Shown in pieces: positions 1-11,577 of a stretch of DNA of 64,000 nt (positions within the stretch are counted from its first letter, which is position 1; each line of letters opens with the position of its first letter). The position numbers and the translations under genes were made by a program. The notes beneath the pieces are model-generated. The model did not search any database, was not told where the DNA came from, and saw only the letters and a program-made list of their open reading frames with translations. Source of the stretch: Deroplatys truncata (Eukaryota; Arthropoda; Insecta; Mantodea; Mantidae); contig CM060980.1 of assembly GCA_030765065.1 (NCBI GenBank), positions 65,332,364-65,396,363 of the forward strand, given 5' to 3'.

Positions 1-60
1 AATTTGTGAAGGTAGAGAAAGTCACGCGAATATGTGAATACAACACATCAGACATTTTTA
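1..60 (+). mobile_element. R905 repeat, 3' end only
   Basis: The first 60 bases match the 3' terminus shared by the other R905 copies: an aatttgtg stretch, then GTAGAGAAAG, then a tail ending in caacacatcagac and T's. The rest of the copy lies outside the window. Tail wording is slightly diverged (an extra block after gtcacgcg). The family is non-coding; identity rests on comparison with the copies at 45.1 and 38.6 kb. Confidence 0.75.
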
Positions 61-638
61 TGTTTATATTAGTTCCAAGCTACCTTTTACGTTACAGATG
101 TCCTGAGACATCTCTCCTTTGAAGAAGAACAAAACTTCGCATTGGCCACAACTTACATCTATAAATCAAAAACGGGCCGGAACTTATATATTTTATACTG
201 GGAGTCACAGCCTACAGTTCCTGTCTTATACCATATTGCCACCTGTTTGAAATAATACACATAATTTCTTGGTATTAAGGACTGTCTGGTGTCTACAGAA
301 TAAATACCATATTGGGTAATATTTTCGGGATTTGCTGTTGATTCATGGGTTTACAAACTATTTTTCCACTGAACTATTCAAATTCCTATGTAAAACTACC
401 TTAATGACTGAAGTTTGTGTTTCTGATTTTCTCCTATTACACCAGTGGGCATCCCAGGCCTAGAATAAGTTGAAATCATGTAAAAATATAGCAAATATAT
501 TTAAATACAGTTAGGAATCTAGGGGTCAAAGTTCTTTCACTCTGCTTATAAAATTATGCGTATATCCTTTGAATAAAGCTTAAATTAATACACCTTTAAT
601 TTATGTTCTTAAAGAGACCATAAAAATTGGACTATCAA

Positions 639-642
<4 letters not shown>

Positions 643-675
<33 letters not shown>
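643..675. repeat. (AG)n microsatellite
   Basis: About 16 uninterrupted AG dinucleotides preceded by agacag. No gene context. Confidence 0.95.
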
Positions 676-678
<3 letters not shown>

Positions 679-863
679 GCTAACAACAATCAGATATTTT
701 CAAATTTACAGATAGAATTAATCAACAAAAACAATACTGCATAAACATAAGAATAATGGAAAACAATAGATAATACAATAGAATAATGGAAACAGTAACA
801 TATGGAAACCTAGAATAAAACAATAGAATAATCGAAAACAAATATTAAATTATGCTTCAATAG

Positions 864-986
864 GAAAGAGGAAGACCAAGATTACGATGGATAGAAGAAA
901 TAGAAAAACGAAGACGGGACAGGCCAATAGGCCTAATCCTTGTAGAAGAAGATGAAGTAGAGGAAGAGGAAATTAAAATGAAATAA
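864..986 (+). pseudogene. Non-LTR retrotransposon ORF2 C-terminal remnant
   Basis: An open stretch encodes a peptide beginning ERGRPRLRWIEEIEK and ending in an acidic run before TAA. The GRPRxRW motif is typical of the extreme C-terminus of insect non-LTR retrotransposon reverse transcriptase polyproteins. Only about 40 codons remain and there is a stop just upstream, so this is a 5'-truncated dead fragment. The call rests on a short motif plus the family pattern; clade cannot be assigned. Confidence 0.6.
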
Positions 987-2480
987 TTTTACAGCAAAGC
1001 TGATTTGCGATCACCTGTATTTAACAGGTTGTTCAAAACTTTGGTGATATTTACATTTTATATTCAGCACTTACAGATATTTTGAACTTTCTTCGCAAGA
1101 TAAAGACATCTTTATTAGTTGAAGCCTAACCCAATGTGAGTAATGCTTCCAGAAGTTTCTCAACGCTAGCAGCCAATAAGACGGATGAGCAACGAAAAAA
1201 GCAGAGCATTACATAACTTTCTGTGGCTTCAGTTATGGTGAAAGATGGAGCCAATATGAAAATGAAGTTGAAAACCGAAAAGAGCGAGCAGCATTTCATA
1301 TCCACAGGGAAAAGAAAGTTCATACATCTACTTCGTAATGTGGAAAGTAGTTCTTCTCTTGGGAATATCTCGTAGCTCGCTTTAGGAATCCTATATAAGC
1401 CGGCTCTCTTCACAGATGAGGCCTTTTTTGTTACTCTCCTTTATACTCAGATTTACATCCTTGCTACTATCAGAAAATTAATGACTCTGCGGTTTCTGAA
1501 TAGAACTAGAGAAAATTCTGATTAAAAAAATAATTGATTACTTGCGCATACTAGGAAAAGCTTTCCTTTAAGTAATATTAACTTCTGAACTGTTTTGCAA
1601 ATTTATTACATCCTTTTTGCATAGCTAGTACAAATACAGCGATTGGTTTTAGAATAAAATAAATGAATTTAAAAACAGAAAAAAGTTAAATAAGTTGTCT
1701 ATGGCAAATATACTAATAGTAATATTTATAACAATAAAATAATTATCCTTTTCGGCAATATTTAATAAAAAAAATTTATGCAGCTTCGCTTCAACATTTC
1801 CTCACTATGAGGTTGTACGTGCATTAGTTCCTGGCTGCGTAACTTAAGGGTACCGATCGATAAAAATTGGGCAAAAATGATAAAAAATGATGGGCTTTTT
1901 AATTTATTATTATGTCCGATTTTCACGTAATGGTTTTGTTATTGGAGTCAAAATGGAATTACGTGACGAGGTTTTTCTGATATTTCTCTCATTTTTTCCA
2001 TAATTTCTAGAAGCATTTTTGCAGAATTCTCTGCACACATGTTAATAAGTTTCTAAATTATGTATTTTAGGTAAAATGTACATTTTTATAAGTAAGTTCT
2101 CCAGTGCATTTTTCTTGGTTCTAATATTTCAGACATTTGTCAGTATTAATGCTCCTGCGAAGTAATTTATAAGTTATCAGAGTGAAACTTAGGAAACAGT
2201 TTCCTCAATATGTGCTAACTAAAATTTGCTATGCAGTTATTAATCTACGGCAAAATGTGTTACGTCACAAAGTTCACCAAACTTTGATAAGTATATATTT
2301 TTGTGCCAAAGCCGAAACACACAGTTGAGCCAAAAATATTTTTGAAGCCAATTAATTTAAAAATATGTTTCTTATTAAACCTATTTTCAAGCTCAATAAT
2401 GAACATACAACTGAAATTGCCGTTTAAAAATGTTGGAAAATGCTTAATTTATCTTTTAAGACGCATAATCCAGGAACATA
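987..2480. other. Unannotated AT-rich stretch
   Basis: Both strands are AT-rich with only short random open frames. I see no recognisable motif, transposon end or promoter in it. Confidence 0.5.
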
Positions 2481-2483
2481 TTA

Positions 2484-2486
<3 letters not shown>

Positions 2487-2565
<79 letters not shown>
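2487..2565. repeat. (TTA)n microsatellite
   Basis: A near-perfect TTA/ATT trinucleotide run of about 80 bp. It creates a spurious poly-leucine frame on the plus strand and a poly-isoleucine frame on the minus strand; neither is a gene. Confidence 0.97.
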
Positions 2566-4239
2566 GTATAAAGGCTCAACCATTTAAGTTGAGACTGTAA
2601 AATATTTCCAAAACTAAGTGTTGTAGAATAGTTGCTTGATATTATGGGGAAAGTAAATGTCATTAGTCGTGTTTTATTTGGAGGACGTTGTGATGGTCAT
2701 TTCAGGGTGAATTAATTTTTTTAAATTAAACATACACATACACCAAACTTTGGAACCACTCTTCTTTTACAGACATAAGATGTGATACAAAGATTCAGGA
2801 CACTCAGTAAAATTCACAAATCGATCCCCTCGACTGTTTTAAGCCGCAAATATGAAAATAAAGCAACCGCTTTCCGAAAACAAACAAAATACAGAATTTC
2901 AGGTCAAAATATATTTTTAGAATTCAAAAGAGATATTGAATTGCCTTCTCACTTTTCTCAGAATAATAACGCTTATAACATTTTTTTAATTCAAAGCATT
3001 ATGAAGTGTTTGTAAAACTCTGATTAAATGGGATTTTAAAGTCGATGCATTTCAGACAGAGCTAAAAGTTTACGTGTAGATTAGGACAGGTTTATTAATA
3101 AAACTGTTGGGTATAGTTTTCTTGATGAATGAATTATTTTTCCCAAAAAGTTGACATTCAGTATGCCCCTACAGCAAGGTTTCGTTACACAATAGAGACA
3201 ATGTGCATTGTAGAAAGGCTCCAATTTCCAAACTGCTTTCCTTTATTGGCGTAGACAATAAGCTCTCCATCTAATTATAACTAGCAACAAACTTTGACTT
3301 TTCGTGTGACGATAAACAATCGCCTCAGGAAGCCAAATGTAAATGCTATGGTAGCATTAGTAGAAAATGCAGATATGCTCGCGTTATCCTGTTGTCTGCT
3401 GAGAATTCACTTTCTTTCTTTTTTATTTCCCTTCTTCCTTGTTTCTCTTATCTGCATCGTGTCTGATAAAATCGCGCTTCAAAAATTCTTTGTTGGTATT
3501 CTATAAAAATGAAATATTAAAGTTTATTAAACATTTGTATTAGGTAAATTTCAATAAAGTTGATAGTGAAAATACATTTTATGAAAACGCTGTGCAAAAG
3601 ATATGTATAATTTTCTTAGCTTTTTAAACTGAAGAATTTTCAAAATTTTCATTCTATATTATATCTCAAATAATTTTGTTTCTATTCTTTGTGGTTTTCT
3701 TTCCTTTATTAACTTCAGTTTCCTTTAACCAAATAGATCATATCAGCTGACGGATGAAAGAATGGAAATAAAATGGATTTTCATTCTCACGTGCTAAAGA
3801 AGAAACCCTGAATAAAAACGTGAAGTAGTATTTAAACCCAAGAAGCATCATAGTTTGAAATTAAAATTGTTCAAATTTACCGTATCTCCCTAAAATTTCC
3901 AACTTTAAGCTGTTATAACTCTGAAACCTTTAAATCTAAATATTTAAATGGAGCTTTATTTTGATTTCCTAAACATTAATTTCATACTGATAAGTAAACA
4001 TGTTCTTATTTTTAAGTTTCTATTTTTTTCAAGTGTAGGCGGTTACGGATTAAGAAAAATAATTTTATTATATATGTTAAGATTCCGTAATATAAACACA
4101 ATGAAACATACATTTTACAGCAACGTTTACTGATCAAGTTTCGTCTAAAACAATTAAAGAAGTAAACTATTTTACGCGCTCATTGTTACTCCCGCACGTT
4201 TGTTTTTTGTACTGAAGATCAAGCAGGAAGGAAGGAAAG
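2566..4239. other. Unannotated AT-rich stretch
   Basis: No recognisable coding, RNA or mobile-element feature. Open frames of 60-77 codons here have no motif and no supporting composition change. Confidence 0.5.
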
Positions 4240-4605
4240 AAAATTTTGGAACTATATAGACAATTAAAGGTGGACTGGGGAAGGGAGAAGTATGTGAATG
4301 TAGGTAATAGGTTAGTGAGAGAAGGGTGGGCCTGGTCTAAATTAAGTGCACATAGGCTAAGGAGAGATAGGACGGGAGCGAATTAGGATAGATGTCCGCT
4401 TTGTGGAGAGGCAGATAATTATTTGCATTATATAATTGAATGTGAAGAAACTAAGTTGTGGAAAGATCAGTTTTTACCTAAAGAATGGGAGAATGTTGAC
4501 AAAGAAATATTAAAAGTTAGGATAATGAAAATACAAAAGGAGAGGGATGCAAAAAGAATAGGAGAATATATGGGGAGATTAAGAGAAAAATGTTTAGAAA
4601 AATAA
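4240..4605 (+). pseudogene. Non-LTR retrotransposon 3' ORF end with zinc-binding CCHC
   Basis: One frame runs from about 4246 to the stop at 4603-4605, broken by a single in-frame TAG near 4384. It carries the cysteine-histidine motif CPLCGEADNYLHYIIEC (C-x2-C-x8-H-x4-C), the nucleic-acid-binding motif found at the C-terminus of R1/Jockey/I-type retrotransposon polyproteins. Upstream residues include a basic segment LRRDRTGAN and downstream a charged helix ending REKCLEK. Length is a small fraction of a full ORF2, so the copy is 5'-truncated. The one stop suggests it is relatively young. Confidence 0.72.
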
Positions 4606-4740
4606 AGCAATATGAATTTGTTATGACCCACCATGCATAAATAACCACGGTGTTAAAATGCATGATGGATCAAAGAAAGAAAAAACTCTAAGTAATGTAT
4701 TAAAATTTGTAAGAATTTTGTATAGCATTATGGAAATAGC
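4606..4740 (+). other. Probable 3' untranslated tail of the 4.2-kb retrotransposon fragment
   Basis: The sequence after the stop contains the related words gacccaccatgcat and tgcatgatggatca facing each other (a possible small stem) and then an A-rich run. It is followed by the TTA microsatellite. Assignment to the element is inferred from position only. Confidence 0.35.
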
Positions 4741-4747
4741 ATTATAG

Positions 4748-4749
<2 letters not shown>

Positions 4750-4802
<53 letters not shown>
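4750..4802. repeat. (TTA)n microsatellite
   Basis: About 17 uninterrupted trinucleotides directly after the retrotransposon tail. It may derive from that element's 3' end. Confidence 0.95.
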
Positions 4803-5324
4803 TACGTAAATGAACTGCAATACTTCAGGATGTACAATAAATGTTTCTGGACAACTGAAGTACCAAAAGTTAATGATCTTTATAGTTAACAACTAAGAAG
4901 ATAAGCGTGCTTCATACCAAGGAAATATTGTTTTTGGTACAGCACTACTGCAAGTTCCATGTGTGTTGCAAAATGGTGGATCAGCTTTTAATGAACGCAA
5001 TGAGCATGAGAAACAGGTGGTGCGCAGCAACGTTGGGACACCGAATCGATCAGCAGGTAAGGTAAATGTTTGCAACCAGTATTTAGACGGATAACTTTAT
5101 TGATCCCAGGGGAATGTGGGCGACACAAAGGAGTTTATCCGTTATCATTTCGCCTCGTGGTATGTCCCACAAAGCGCTTGCATTCCCTCCTTCCCTACAT
5201 CGCCTTACCAGGACCCTTTCAGTAGCTGCTTAGCGGCATTCGATTTCCTGAAGACATAGCAGAGTAAGCTGCCTGTATAGGAAAGTACATGTTTGTGGAA
5301 AATAATAATAATAATCTCCTAATT

Positions 5325-5535
5325 TCAGGAATTCATCCCTCTAATATCAAGCCATCCTGCATGATCTACCTAAATCTCTTCGTCTAGTTGGTTAATAGTT
5401 CATTATCTTCTTAGGTAATTTATTACCTGACATTCTATCAATGTGTTTTTTCCATTTTAGTTTATCATATATTATTACTTTATTAGATCTGGTGCAATAT
5501 CTTACATATATAATAATTTAACCCTATGAACTCAA
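5325..5535 (-). pseudogene. Non-LTR retrotransposon ORF2 C-terminal remnant
   Basis: Reading the minus strand gives KWKKHIDRMSGNKLPKK, a stop, then PTRRRDLGRSCRMA. This is the W-x-x-H-x-x-RM ... LPK ... P-x-GRRD-x-GRP pattern at the C-terminus of many insect non-LTR reverse transcriptases. At least three stops interrupt it. The upstream part (near 5530) is badly decayed. There is no RNase H here, unlike the fragment at 8.3 kb. Confidence 0.62.
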
Positions 5536-6334
5536 GTTTCCTTTTATTGTTACTGTCTATGATTCAGAAACCTACAGAATGTTTCACTGTGACATCGATG
5601 GTTCTCCAGAGGGGAGAACAAGCAATCACCATCCTCCGATGCATCGTTACGGAGTTATTCACTCCAGTTTGAAGCGTATCCGGTAGGATAGGTTTGAGAG
5701 GCACAGCCTCTCTGTTTTCAACCACTGAATCAAGTGACATCGTCTCTTTCTTGTCCCTTACGTCTGGTTAGGTTTGGTAGGTAAGAAGCACAGCTCTGTA
5801 AAACAACAGGCAGTTCTACGTCACCTTATAGAACTTTATTTGTGTTTCTTTTATAGTTTTTTCCCGTAATTCTAACCGCCAAGAATTTATTAATTTTCTT
5901 CTCAAATAAAATTAATATTACAATCTAGATATTTACTCTAAAACCATAAAATGAAATGCATAGTCTCGCCAAATATGATATTTTAAGCGTGATATCGAAA
6001 AATACATAAAATCATACTTTCAATAAAGCAAGATGATATATTAAGTGCTAAATATTTAACCCAATCAAAGTTATCCACATTTGAGTAGTTTTGACCGCTT
6101 CATCAGGATAAATAATGAAGGGTATTAGGTTATAATACCGAAAGTATGTGTAATTATGTACAACATGTATGGGATTCTCAAGCGTAGATCCCAACAGCTA
6201 CACTTTCTTCAATCATGAAACTTAGTTTTAGGTTAAAATGATTTTATTCAATAAACTGCATTAAAAGGAAGTAGATTCTAAGTAGCTAATTTTCAATTAA
6301 GACTGAATTATATCTGTTCAGGTAACGTGCTCTC
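5536..6334. other. Unannotated stretch
   Basis: Moderate GC between 5570 and 5830, then AT-rich. A single ggttaggtttggtaggt run looks faintly like the insect TTAGG telomere repeat but is too short and irregular to call. Confidence 0.4.
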
Positions 6335-6377
6335 AACCACCAAGCGGGATGGCCCAGGCGGTAACGTCTGTAGCCCG
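6335..6377 (+). mobile_element. tRNA-like SINE head fragment
   Basis: The words agcgggatggcccaggcgg and taacgtctgtagcccg match the 5' (A-box side) half of the tRNA-like SINE head seen on the minus strand at 40.38-40.47 kb. The copy stops before the B box and is joined directly to Tc1-like transposase sequence. A head-only piece cannot be transcribed as a SINE. Confidence 0.5.
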
Positions 6378-7270
6378 TCTCCCCAAAGCATCCCACACGT
6401 GTTCCATGGGATTTAAATCGGGGGAACGGCAGGCCAGTCCGTTCGTCGAATATCCTCTCGTTCCAAGAGACCCTTCACCTGCGCTGTTCGATATGGTCGC
6501 GCATTGTCATCCATAAAAATTAAATCAGGGCCGACTGCACCCCTGAAACGACGCACATGGGGAAGGAGTACAGTATCACAATGACGTTTACCAGTGAGCG
6601 TACCGTGTTCAAAGATTTGGTGTTCAGTGCGCCCATGCAAGATTATACCTCCCCAAACTATAACACCCGGATCACCAAAACGATCATGTTCAAGGATGTT
6701 CCTGGGTTTATTACATGTTCTCATTTCTCATCAGATGAGGGTACGTCGAGAATCATTACTTAGACTGAATCTGCTCTCATCCGAGAAGAGCACGCTACCC
6801 CATTCCTCGTTGGTCCTATTTTGATGCTCTTGGGACCATCGCAAACGGTGCTGCCGATGTGCGCACGTCAATGGAACAAAACGTATTGACCGTTGGGCAA
6901 AGAGACCACCTCTGTGTAGTCACCGTACCACTGTGTATCATGAGATTGCATGCCTAGCTGTCCTGTTAAATGTGGTTGCAATTGCACCCGCTATTTGGTG
7001 TGGATCCCTTCTTGCCTGGTGCACAATGTAGTGGTCATCTGCTGCTGTAGTTGAGCATGGTCGACCACCACCTCTCCTTGGGACAGCAGTGCCTGTGGTT
7101 TGGAAGGTTCCCCATGCACGTGAAACAATGCTGTGAGCAATTTCAAACTCCTGAGCAACACTCGTCAAACTTCGCCCTTCTTCCAGTTTCCCGATGATTC
7201 TTCCGCATGTGAAGTCATGCAAATGGTGCCCACGTGCCATGTTGCAATGAATAACACCACTACAGTGCAC
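6378..7270 (-). pseudogene. Tc1-like (DD34E) transposase, frameshifted and truncated
   Basis: On the minus strand the N-terminal helix-turn-helix region starts at 7270 and includes the segment GRIIGKLEEGRSLTSVAQEF. The first catalytic Asp is in LFSDESRF near 6770, the second in FMDDNARPYRT, and the Glu in SPDLNPMEHVW near 6400. Thirty-four residues separate the second Asp from the Glu, as in Tc1-type enzymes. The motifs lie in different frames: there are stops between the first two blocks and a shift just after DWPA. The coding sequence ends after WDALGR, so the last 40-50 residues are missing where it abuts the SINE-like piece. It was a cut-and-paste DNA transposase; it cannot be functional now. 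Confidence 0.88.
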
Positions 7271-7460
7271 CGTAATAGCTCGCTAATTGACACACACCGT
7301 CTTGTCCTGTTTTGTCAATTGCCCCGTGTTGCGGGACCAGACCCATTAGGTACTATAGGCTCGTTACACTCACGCCATGTGACGTCCAGCTTTCTGTGTA
7401 TGCGTGAGAAACCTCTGGCAACATGCTCCGCACCTTCATCTACTTCCACCAAGTAGTTCA
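7271..7460 (-). mobile_element. Probable 5' flank of the Tc1-like element
   Basis: The GC content stays high, as in the transposase, up to about 7460, and the orientation fits the element's leader. I could not identify a terminal inverted repeat here or at the truncated other end, so the outer boundary is uncertain. Confidence 0.35.
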
Positions 7461-7506
7461 TTTGTTATGTTACTTTACCCATCTCGTCCTTAGGTTTTGC
7501 ACACCA

Positions 7507-7508
<2 letters not shown>

Positions 7509-7562
<54 letters not shown>
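7509..7562. repeat. (TA)n microsatellite
   Basis: About 27 TA dinucleotides, close to the presumed outer edge of the Tc1-like element. Confidence 0.97.
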
Positions 7563-7565
<3 letters not shown>

Positions 7566-7959
7566 GTGTGATTTCAGCAAACCGACACAACACATGCATT
7601 TCAAATTAAATCTCACACAATACGTGCATTAGCGTAATAGTTGTTACTCTTAGCTTAGACTTATCATTTGTTTTCCATCATTTTCCTTCTATGTTGTGTT
7701 CTGCATTTCAACTTTAATAGTAGTTTATATTGAATAATTTTCTTAACTGGGCTAATAGCTATTTACAGTTATTCTCCTTTAAATCAAATTCTCCTTTGGC
7801 TCACATTAGTGGATTTATCCATCTTTTCGTTTTAATTTCTGATGTGTGCACCCGCATCCCTGTTTATGTGATTGTGACAGAATATTGATTGAAATGTAAA
7901 TATTCTCCAAAACTAACTTCCAGGTAATGTCTTGTATTATACGATCCAGATGCTCCAGA

Positions 7960-8645
7960 CGCATTTCAGCCTTGAATTTATTATGCTATCTGTATCATTT
8001 TAAAACCAATGCGTTATGTCTGCACCCTTTACCAAGCAGTACAGTCTCATCACAGATATGATTTCAAATTCCTCTGGTTCTAAAAACATTTCCCCAAAAG
8101 CAATCTATCTCCCGAGTTCCATCGTGCCAAGATACTTTTGCACGGAGCATGTCTGTGGGAAATGCAATAATTGTTCTCAGCTAAAGTCTCTTACATTTAA
8201 GTAAGCTTTCAGCTCTTTTCTTACATGATTTTCTAATAACTAGCTTACCATGTTTGTTTATTGCAGTTTTAAGCCAGGTTTTATGATGTTCTGCTCTGAT
8301 CAGTTCTTACTAGCCTCTCTTACTAAACATCGAGATGTCCCTATAGCCGGCTCTGCCCCAATCAACTGTAAAGCTGCTCCTGGTCTTGCAAGCTCATGAG
8401 CTTTTTCATTATCCTCTGCCACAATGACCCAGCACCCAGATGAGTTCAACTTCATTCCGTTCTACCAAACCTGTGAGCATGTTTAGGCAGCTTAAAACCA
8501 GTCCTGACATTATGAATACTTGGAGCTTTAAGTGTAGCCCGGTTATCTGAGAATATAAGGATCTGTGTAAGGTCTCTTTATGTTTTCATGTATGCATTGA
8601 ATATGATCATAAATTTCTGTTTGAAAAACAGTGGCATATTCAATC
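7960..8645 (-). pseudogene. Non-LTR retrotransposon RNase H domain remnant
   Basis: Minus-strand translation, across several shifts, gives in order EYATVFQTEIY (helix with the RNase H Glu), ILIFSDNRATLKA (beta strand with the catalytic Asp) and NEVELIWVLGHCGR. It continues with DNEKAHELARPGAAL, matching the WVPGHxGxxGNExAxxLA signature of R1/Jockey/I-clade elements. After this a linker (KRAESLL) resembles the conserved region following RNase H. The first catalytic Asp is not preserved. Several stops and frame changes make it a dead 3' fragment. Boundaries below 8190 are inferred. Confidence 0.7.
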
Positions 8646-8649
8646 AAAG

Positions 8650-9680
8650 GAAAAAACAACCTCCATGTAGGAAGTTAATATTTTAACTTTAGTATTTTAA
8701 TTATCACACTATGCATACACCTAATAACGAATTGAAGTTGTCAAATAACTGTGCCTACTTATTATGTGTCCTTCAGCAATCTGGCACTTTAAAACACGAT
8801 TAGATAAACCTCCATGTTTTGATGCCTTGCAGGACAACAGCTGATGTTTAGAAGGATGAGAGAACGGAAAATTCTCTCTTGCTGGTAGTTAAGCTGCAGC
8901 GTTCAAGTGGTTAATAACTAACTTATTTAAAACTGCACAGAAACAGTGTTAATACATTTAATAAGATCCCAAAGAGAATTGCATTTAATTAATAATGTTT
9001 AATTGCTGCCTGTTTAATTATTTAACACATTTTCTTATGGATATGGTGTTACAAAAGGGAATTTAAAATCTTATAGAAAATCTCACAGACCTTATAATGT
9101 TGCATCAACAGAACAATATTCCAGACAATTATTAGCAGTGAGGTAAACCAAGCTTGTTAGTAAATGTGCATACTTTCAATTTAAGTCATGACTGTATCTC
9201 TCCTTTTCTATCTCCCCTTTTTCATAATTACAGATAGTCGATTGGCAATTTAATTACTCATTCAATAAGATGCACGGAGGATAACGCTGCCGATTGACTA
9301 TGTGCTTGTTGAGTACCGTGAAGCTAGTAATAATCGGGACATTATTAATTAATAAATATAACAATAATAGCCTATGCATTTAACGACTATCAGTGTCATA
9401 TCTGAGTTTTATACAGCAGCAAAATGATAATAGTGGCAATAATAAAAATGAATTACAAATCTTAACTTTTTTATTATTATCATCAGTATCTTAATCATCA
9501 TCTTTGTAGGTAAATGCTTAAGTGCCAAAATAGTTACTGAGATTTAAAAATACATCGAAACATTTACCTCTTTCGTGATACTTTTTCCACAAACAGTATT
9601 CGGTTCTTCCACGCATGTCATACACTTCACTAGAGCTGCAATGTTATATTTCTATTCGATGGCGATAGTAATTTTAGACT
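8650..9680. other. Unannotated AT-rich stretch
   Basis: No coding or repeat feature recognised; simple AT-rich sequence with short frames only. Confidence 0.45.
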
Positions 9681-9684
9681 TCGC

Positions 9685-9770
9685 TTCAGTGTGCGGCGAT
9701 TTATTAAATGCGCACGTTCCGGGTTCAAGTCCAAGTTGCAATTATTTTCTGCATCCTAGATTCTAACGTA
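9685..9770 (+). mobile_element. Degenerate tRNA-derived SINE head (possible)
   Basis: A good pol III B-box match, GGGTTCAAGTCC, lies at about 9718-9730 behind gcgcacgttcc. The A-box side is unconvincing and no tail was recognised. This may be a very old SINE or a chance match. Confidence 0.3.
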
Positions 9771-10250
9771 TCTTTGAGTTTACTTGATCGATAAGCTCTC
9801 TTATACCTTCGGGCGTGGTAACAGGTAAGGTTATACGAAATGAATCTATTGTAATTAAAAAAACTTGTCCTTTATTTTAAGATTTAAATGTCCATTATAA
9901 TAACAATGGAGTTACTTTAATTAAATAATTGAAAACATACCGACTTGTTATACATGCTGCCTTTATGTAAAATGTCTGTCCGGAATACTGAGGAATGATA
10001 CTGCTGATATTACCTATCCGGGATGCTGAGGGATACTGATGGTAAAGATGGCTCCTCCATTGAAAACATGTGCTTATATAGGTGCCCTCATTTCCAAGTC
10101 AATTTGTCAATAACCATTCTTGCTTGTTATTTTTCTATGGCTATAAGCAGATAATATAATATTTTCCTTATTCACACATTCTAATATGCTTGGTTATGTA
10201 CCTTTTCTAATTTTGATATTTCGTTTTTCCGCAATGTACAATAAAAATTA

Positions 10251-10537
10251 TATTGGGTTTTATTTATAGTCACTCTTTAATTGTTGTGATTCTTAGCGTC
10301 CCATTCTATATTGGGCGTGAAAGACCCGTAATTTTGCTCAGTGGTCTCTTTATCAAGCTTGGGGTCCTTTTAGGTACTCTAAATCTACAACACAAGATCC
10401 CGGCTTTACTTCCTTGCGAAGGAAGCCATTCTAAGGATTTTTAATCCGAAAAAAATTCCATCGCCGTCCGCCGGGTTTGAGCTCGTGACCTGGTGAACTA
10501 GAGGCTAGCATGGTACCCCTATGCCACCGAGGACGAC
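10251..10537 (-). mobile_element. SINE, tRNA-Val-like head, full length
   Basis: Read on the minus strand this is a head with A-box and B-box (gtttgagctcgtgacc region on the opposite strand), the linker word aaaatccttagcatggcttc seen in other copies, and a body ending in cactaagaat/gtccataaat-like sequence. It matches the copies at 11.58, 15.0, 43.3 and 44.2 kb over nearly the whole 285 bp. Flanks acaataaaaattat and acaataacaaatat may be a decayed target-site duplication. It is non-coding and depends on LINE machinery to move. Confidence 0.82.
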
Positions 10538-11018
10538 AATAACAAATATGGTATCATATAATATATCGGGTAAGTTATCAATTTCGTTATCATTAGGTAA
10601 CTGCTTCAAGTGCCAATTTCAGAAAAGATGTTTGAAATAAATATTGTGGTTGTTGTGCATTTTACCGCAACATTTTCACCCATCGTACAAGATAGAGTGT
10701 TAACAGTATTACATTAGGTAGCTGCTTAAACCAATCAGAGTAGAATTCATTAACACAGTCTATTTATAACCCCCTTCCCTTCGTTTCACATCGAACATAT
10801 GTAGGTATCATTGCTCATTGGTTCATGTTCGTTTCTGAAATTTGTTTCAAACCAGTCATGGAATGCGGTGATAAAAACTAAGCGGAATCATATTAGCTAA
10901 ATGTGGAAACATTATGGAAGTAAAACAATACTGCGATCTACAAGAATGGGAAAAATAACATATTTTGTTTGTTAACGACGCTGTCAATTGCCAGGATCAT
11001 ATCAGCGACGCCGGGGTG

Positions 11019-11101
11019 CTAGAATTTCGTCCCGCAGAAGCTTTTTACATGCAATAATCTACTGACTGGATTATCGCTTTTAAGCACACTAAAAACCATC
11101 G
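11019..11101 (-). mobile_element. Possible body of the tRNA-headed SINE at 11.1 kb
   Basis: This lies downstream of the head at 11102-11176 in SINE orientation. No second copy of this body occurs in the window, so the link is positional only. Confidence 0.3.
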
Positions 11102-11176
11102 GTCTGGGCTGGGTTTGAACCCACGAACTTGGGATCAGAATGCCAGCGCCTAACCAAGAGCCACCCAAACCGACTA
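11102..11176 (-). mobile_element. tRNA-like SINE head
   Basis: The minus strand reads ggtggctcttggttaggcg (A-box side) and then gttcgtgggttcaaaccc (B box), with flanks that could pair as an acceptor-like stem. The anticodon arm does not fold well. Together with its neighbourhood it looks like a SINE promoter rather than a working tRNA gene. Confidence 0.5.
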
Positions 11177-11520
11177 GGGGAATCAGCTTAACTTTTTTGG
11201 GGCCATCCTCATTCATAACGCCCATTCTCTTCCAAACCCTTGATATTCCCACTAATGTTGCAGTCAAGTTCCATGGCTGCAAGCTAGTAACTACCTTTAC
11301 CCGCTCACGCCCATACGGCGGCAGCCAACAGCCTTCACGTACTAACGCGGCTGCTATGCGAGACCACACAAAGCCACGTTATTCCACTTTTCCTTCTTCC
11401 TTTTTCCATCCGGTGGAGGAGTTTTTAGTGGGTATACCGACTATTGGTGAGTCCCACACTTTCAGTCCCGACTCCCATCGGGGCTGAGGTCAGTGATTAA
11501 ATCATTCTCTCCTCCACTTG
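11177..11520. other. GC-richer unidentified segment
   Basis: Composition is clearly richer in G+C than the surroundings, and both strands hold open frames of about 115 codons, which is expected from low stop frequency at this GC. No motif is recognised. It could be part of an unlisted retroposon next to the two SINEs. Confidence 0.4.
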
Positions 11521-11561
11521 AAAAAAATGGGGGGATAGGAGGGTTTCCAAGTATACCTGGT

Positions 11562-11576
11562 ACCAGAATAAAAGTA
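11562..11576 (+). repeat. Target-site duplication, left
   Basis: accagaataaaagta precedes the SINE and matches accagaataagtaa at 11871-11884 apart from two extra A's. This marks a LINE-mediated insertion. Confidence 0.8.
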
Positions 11577-11577
11577 A

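Noticed and set aside
2303-2663. Poly-leucine and poly-isoleucine open frames
   Set aside because: Both are the TTA microsatellite read on opposite strands.
5764-5783. Insect telomeric TTAGG repeats
   Set aside because: Only one or two irregular units.
6557-7456. Plus-strand frames over the Tc1-like region
   Set aside because: Shadows of the minus-strand transposase.
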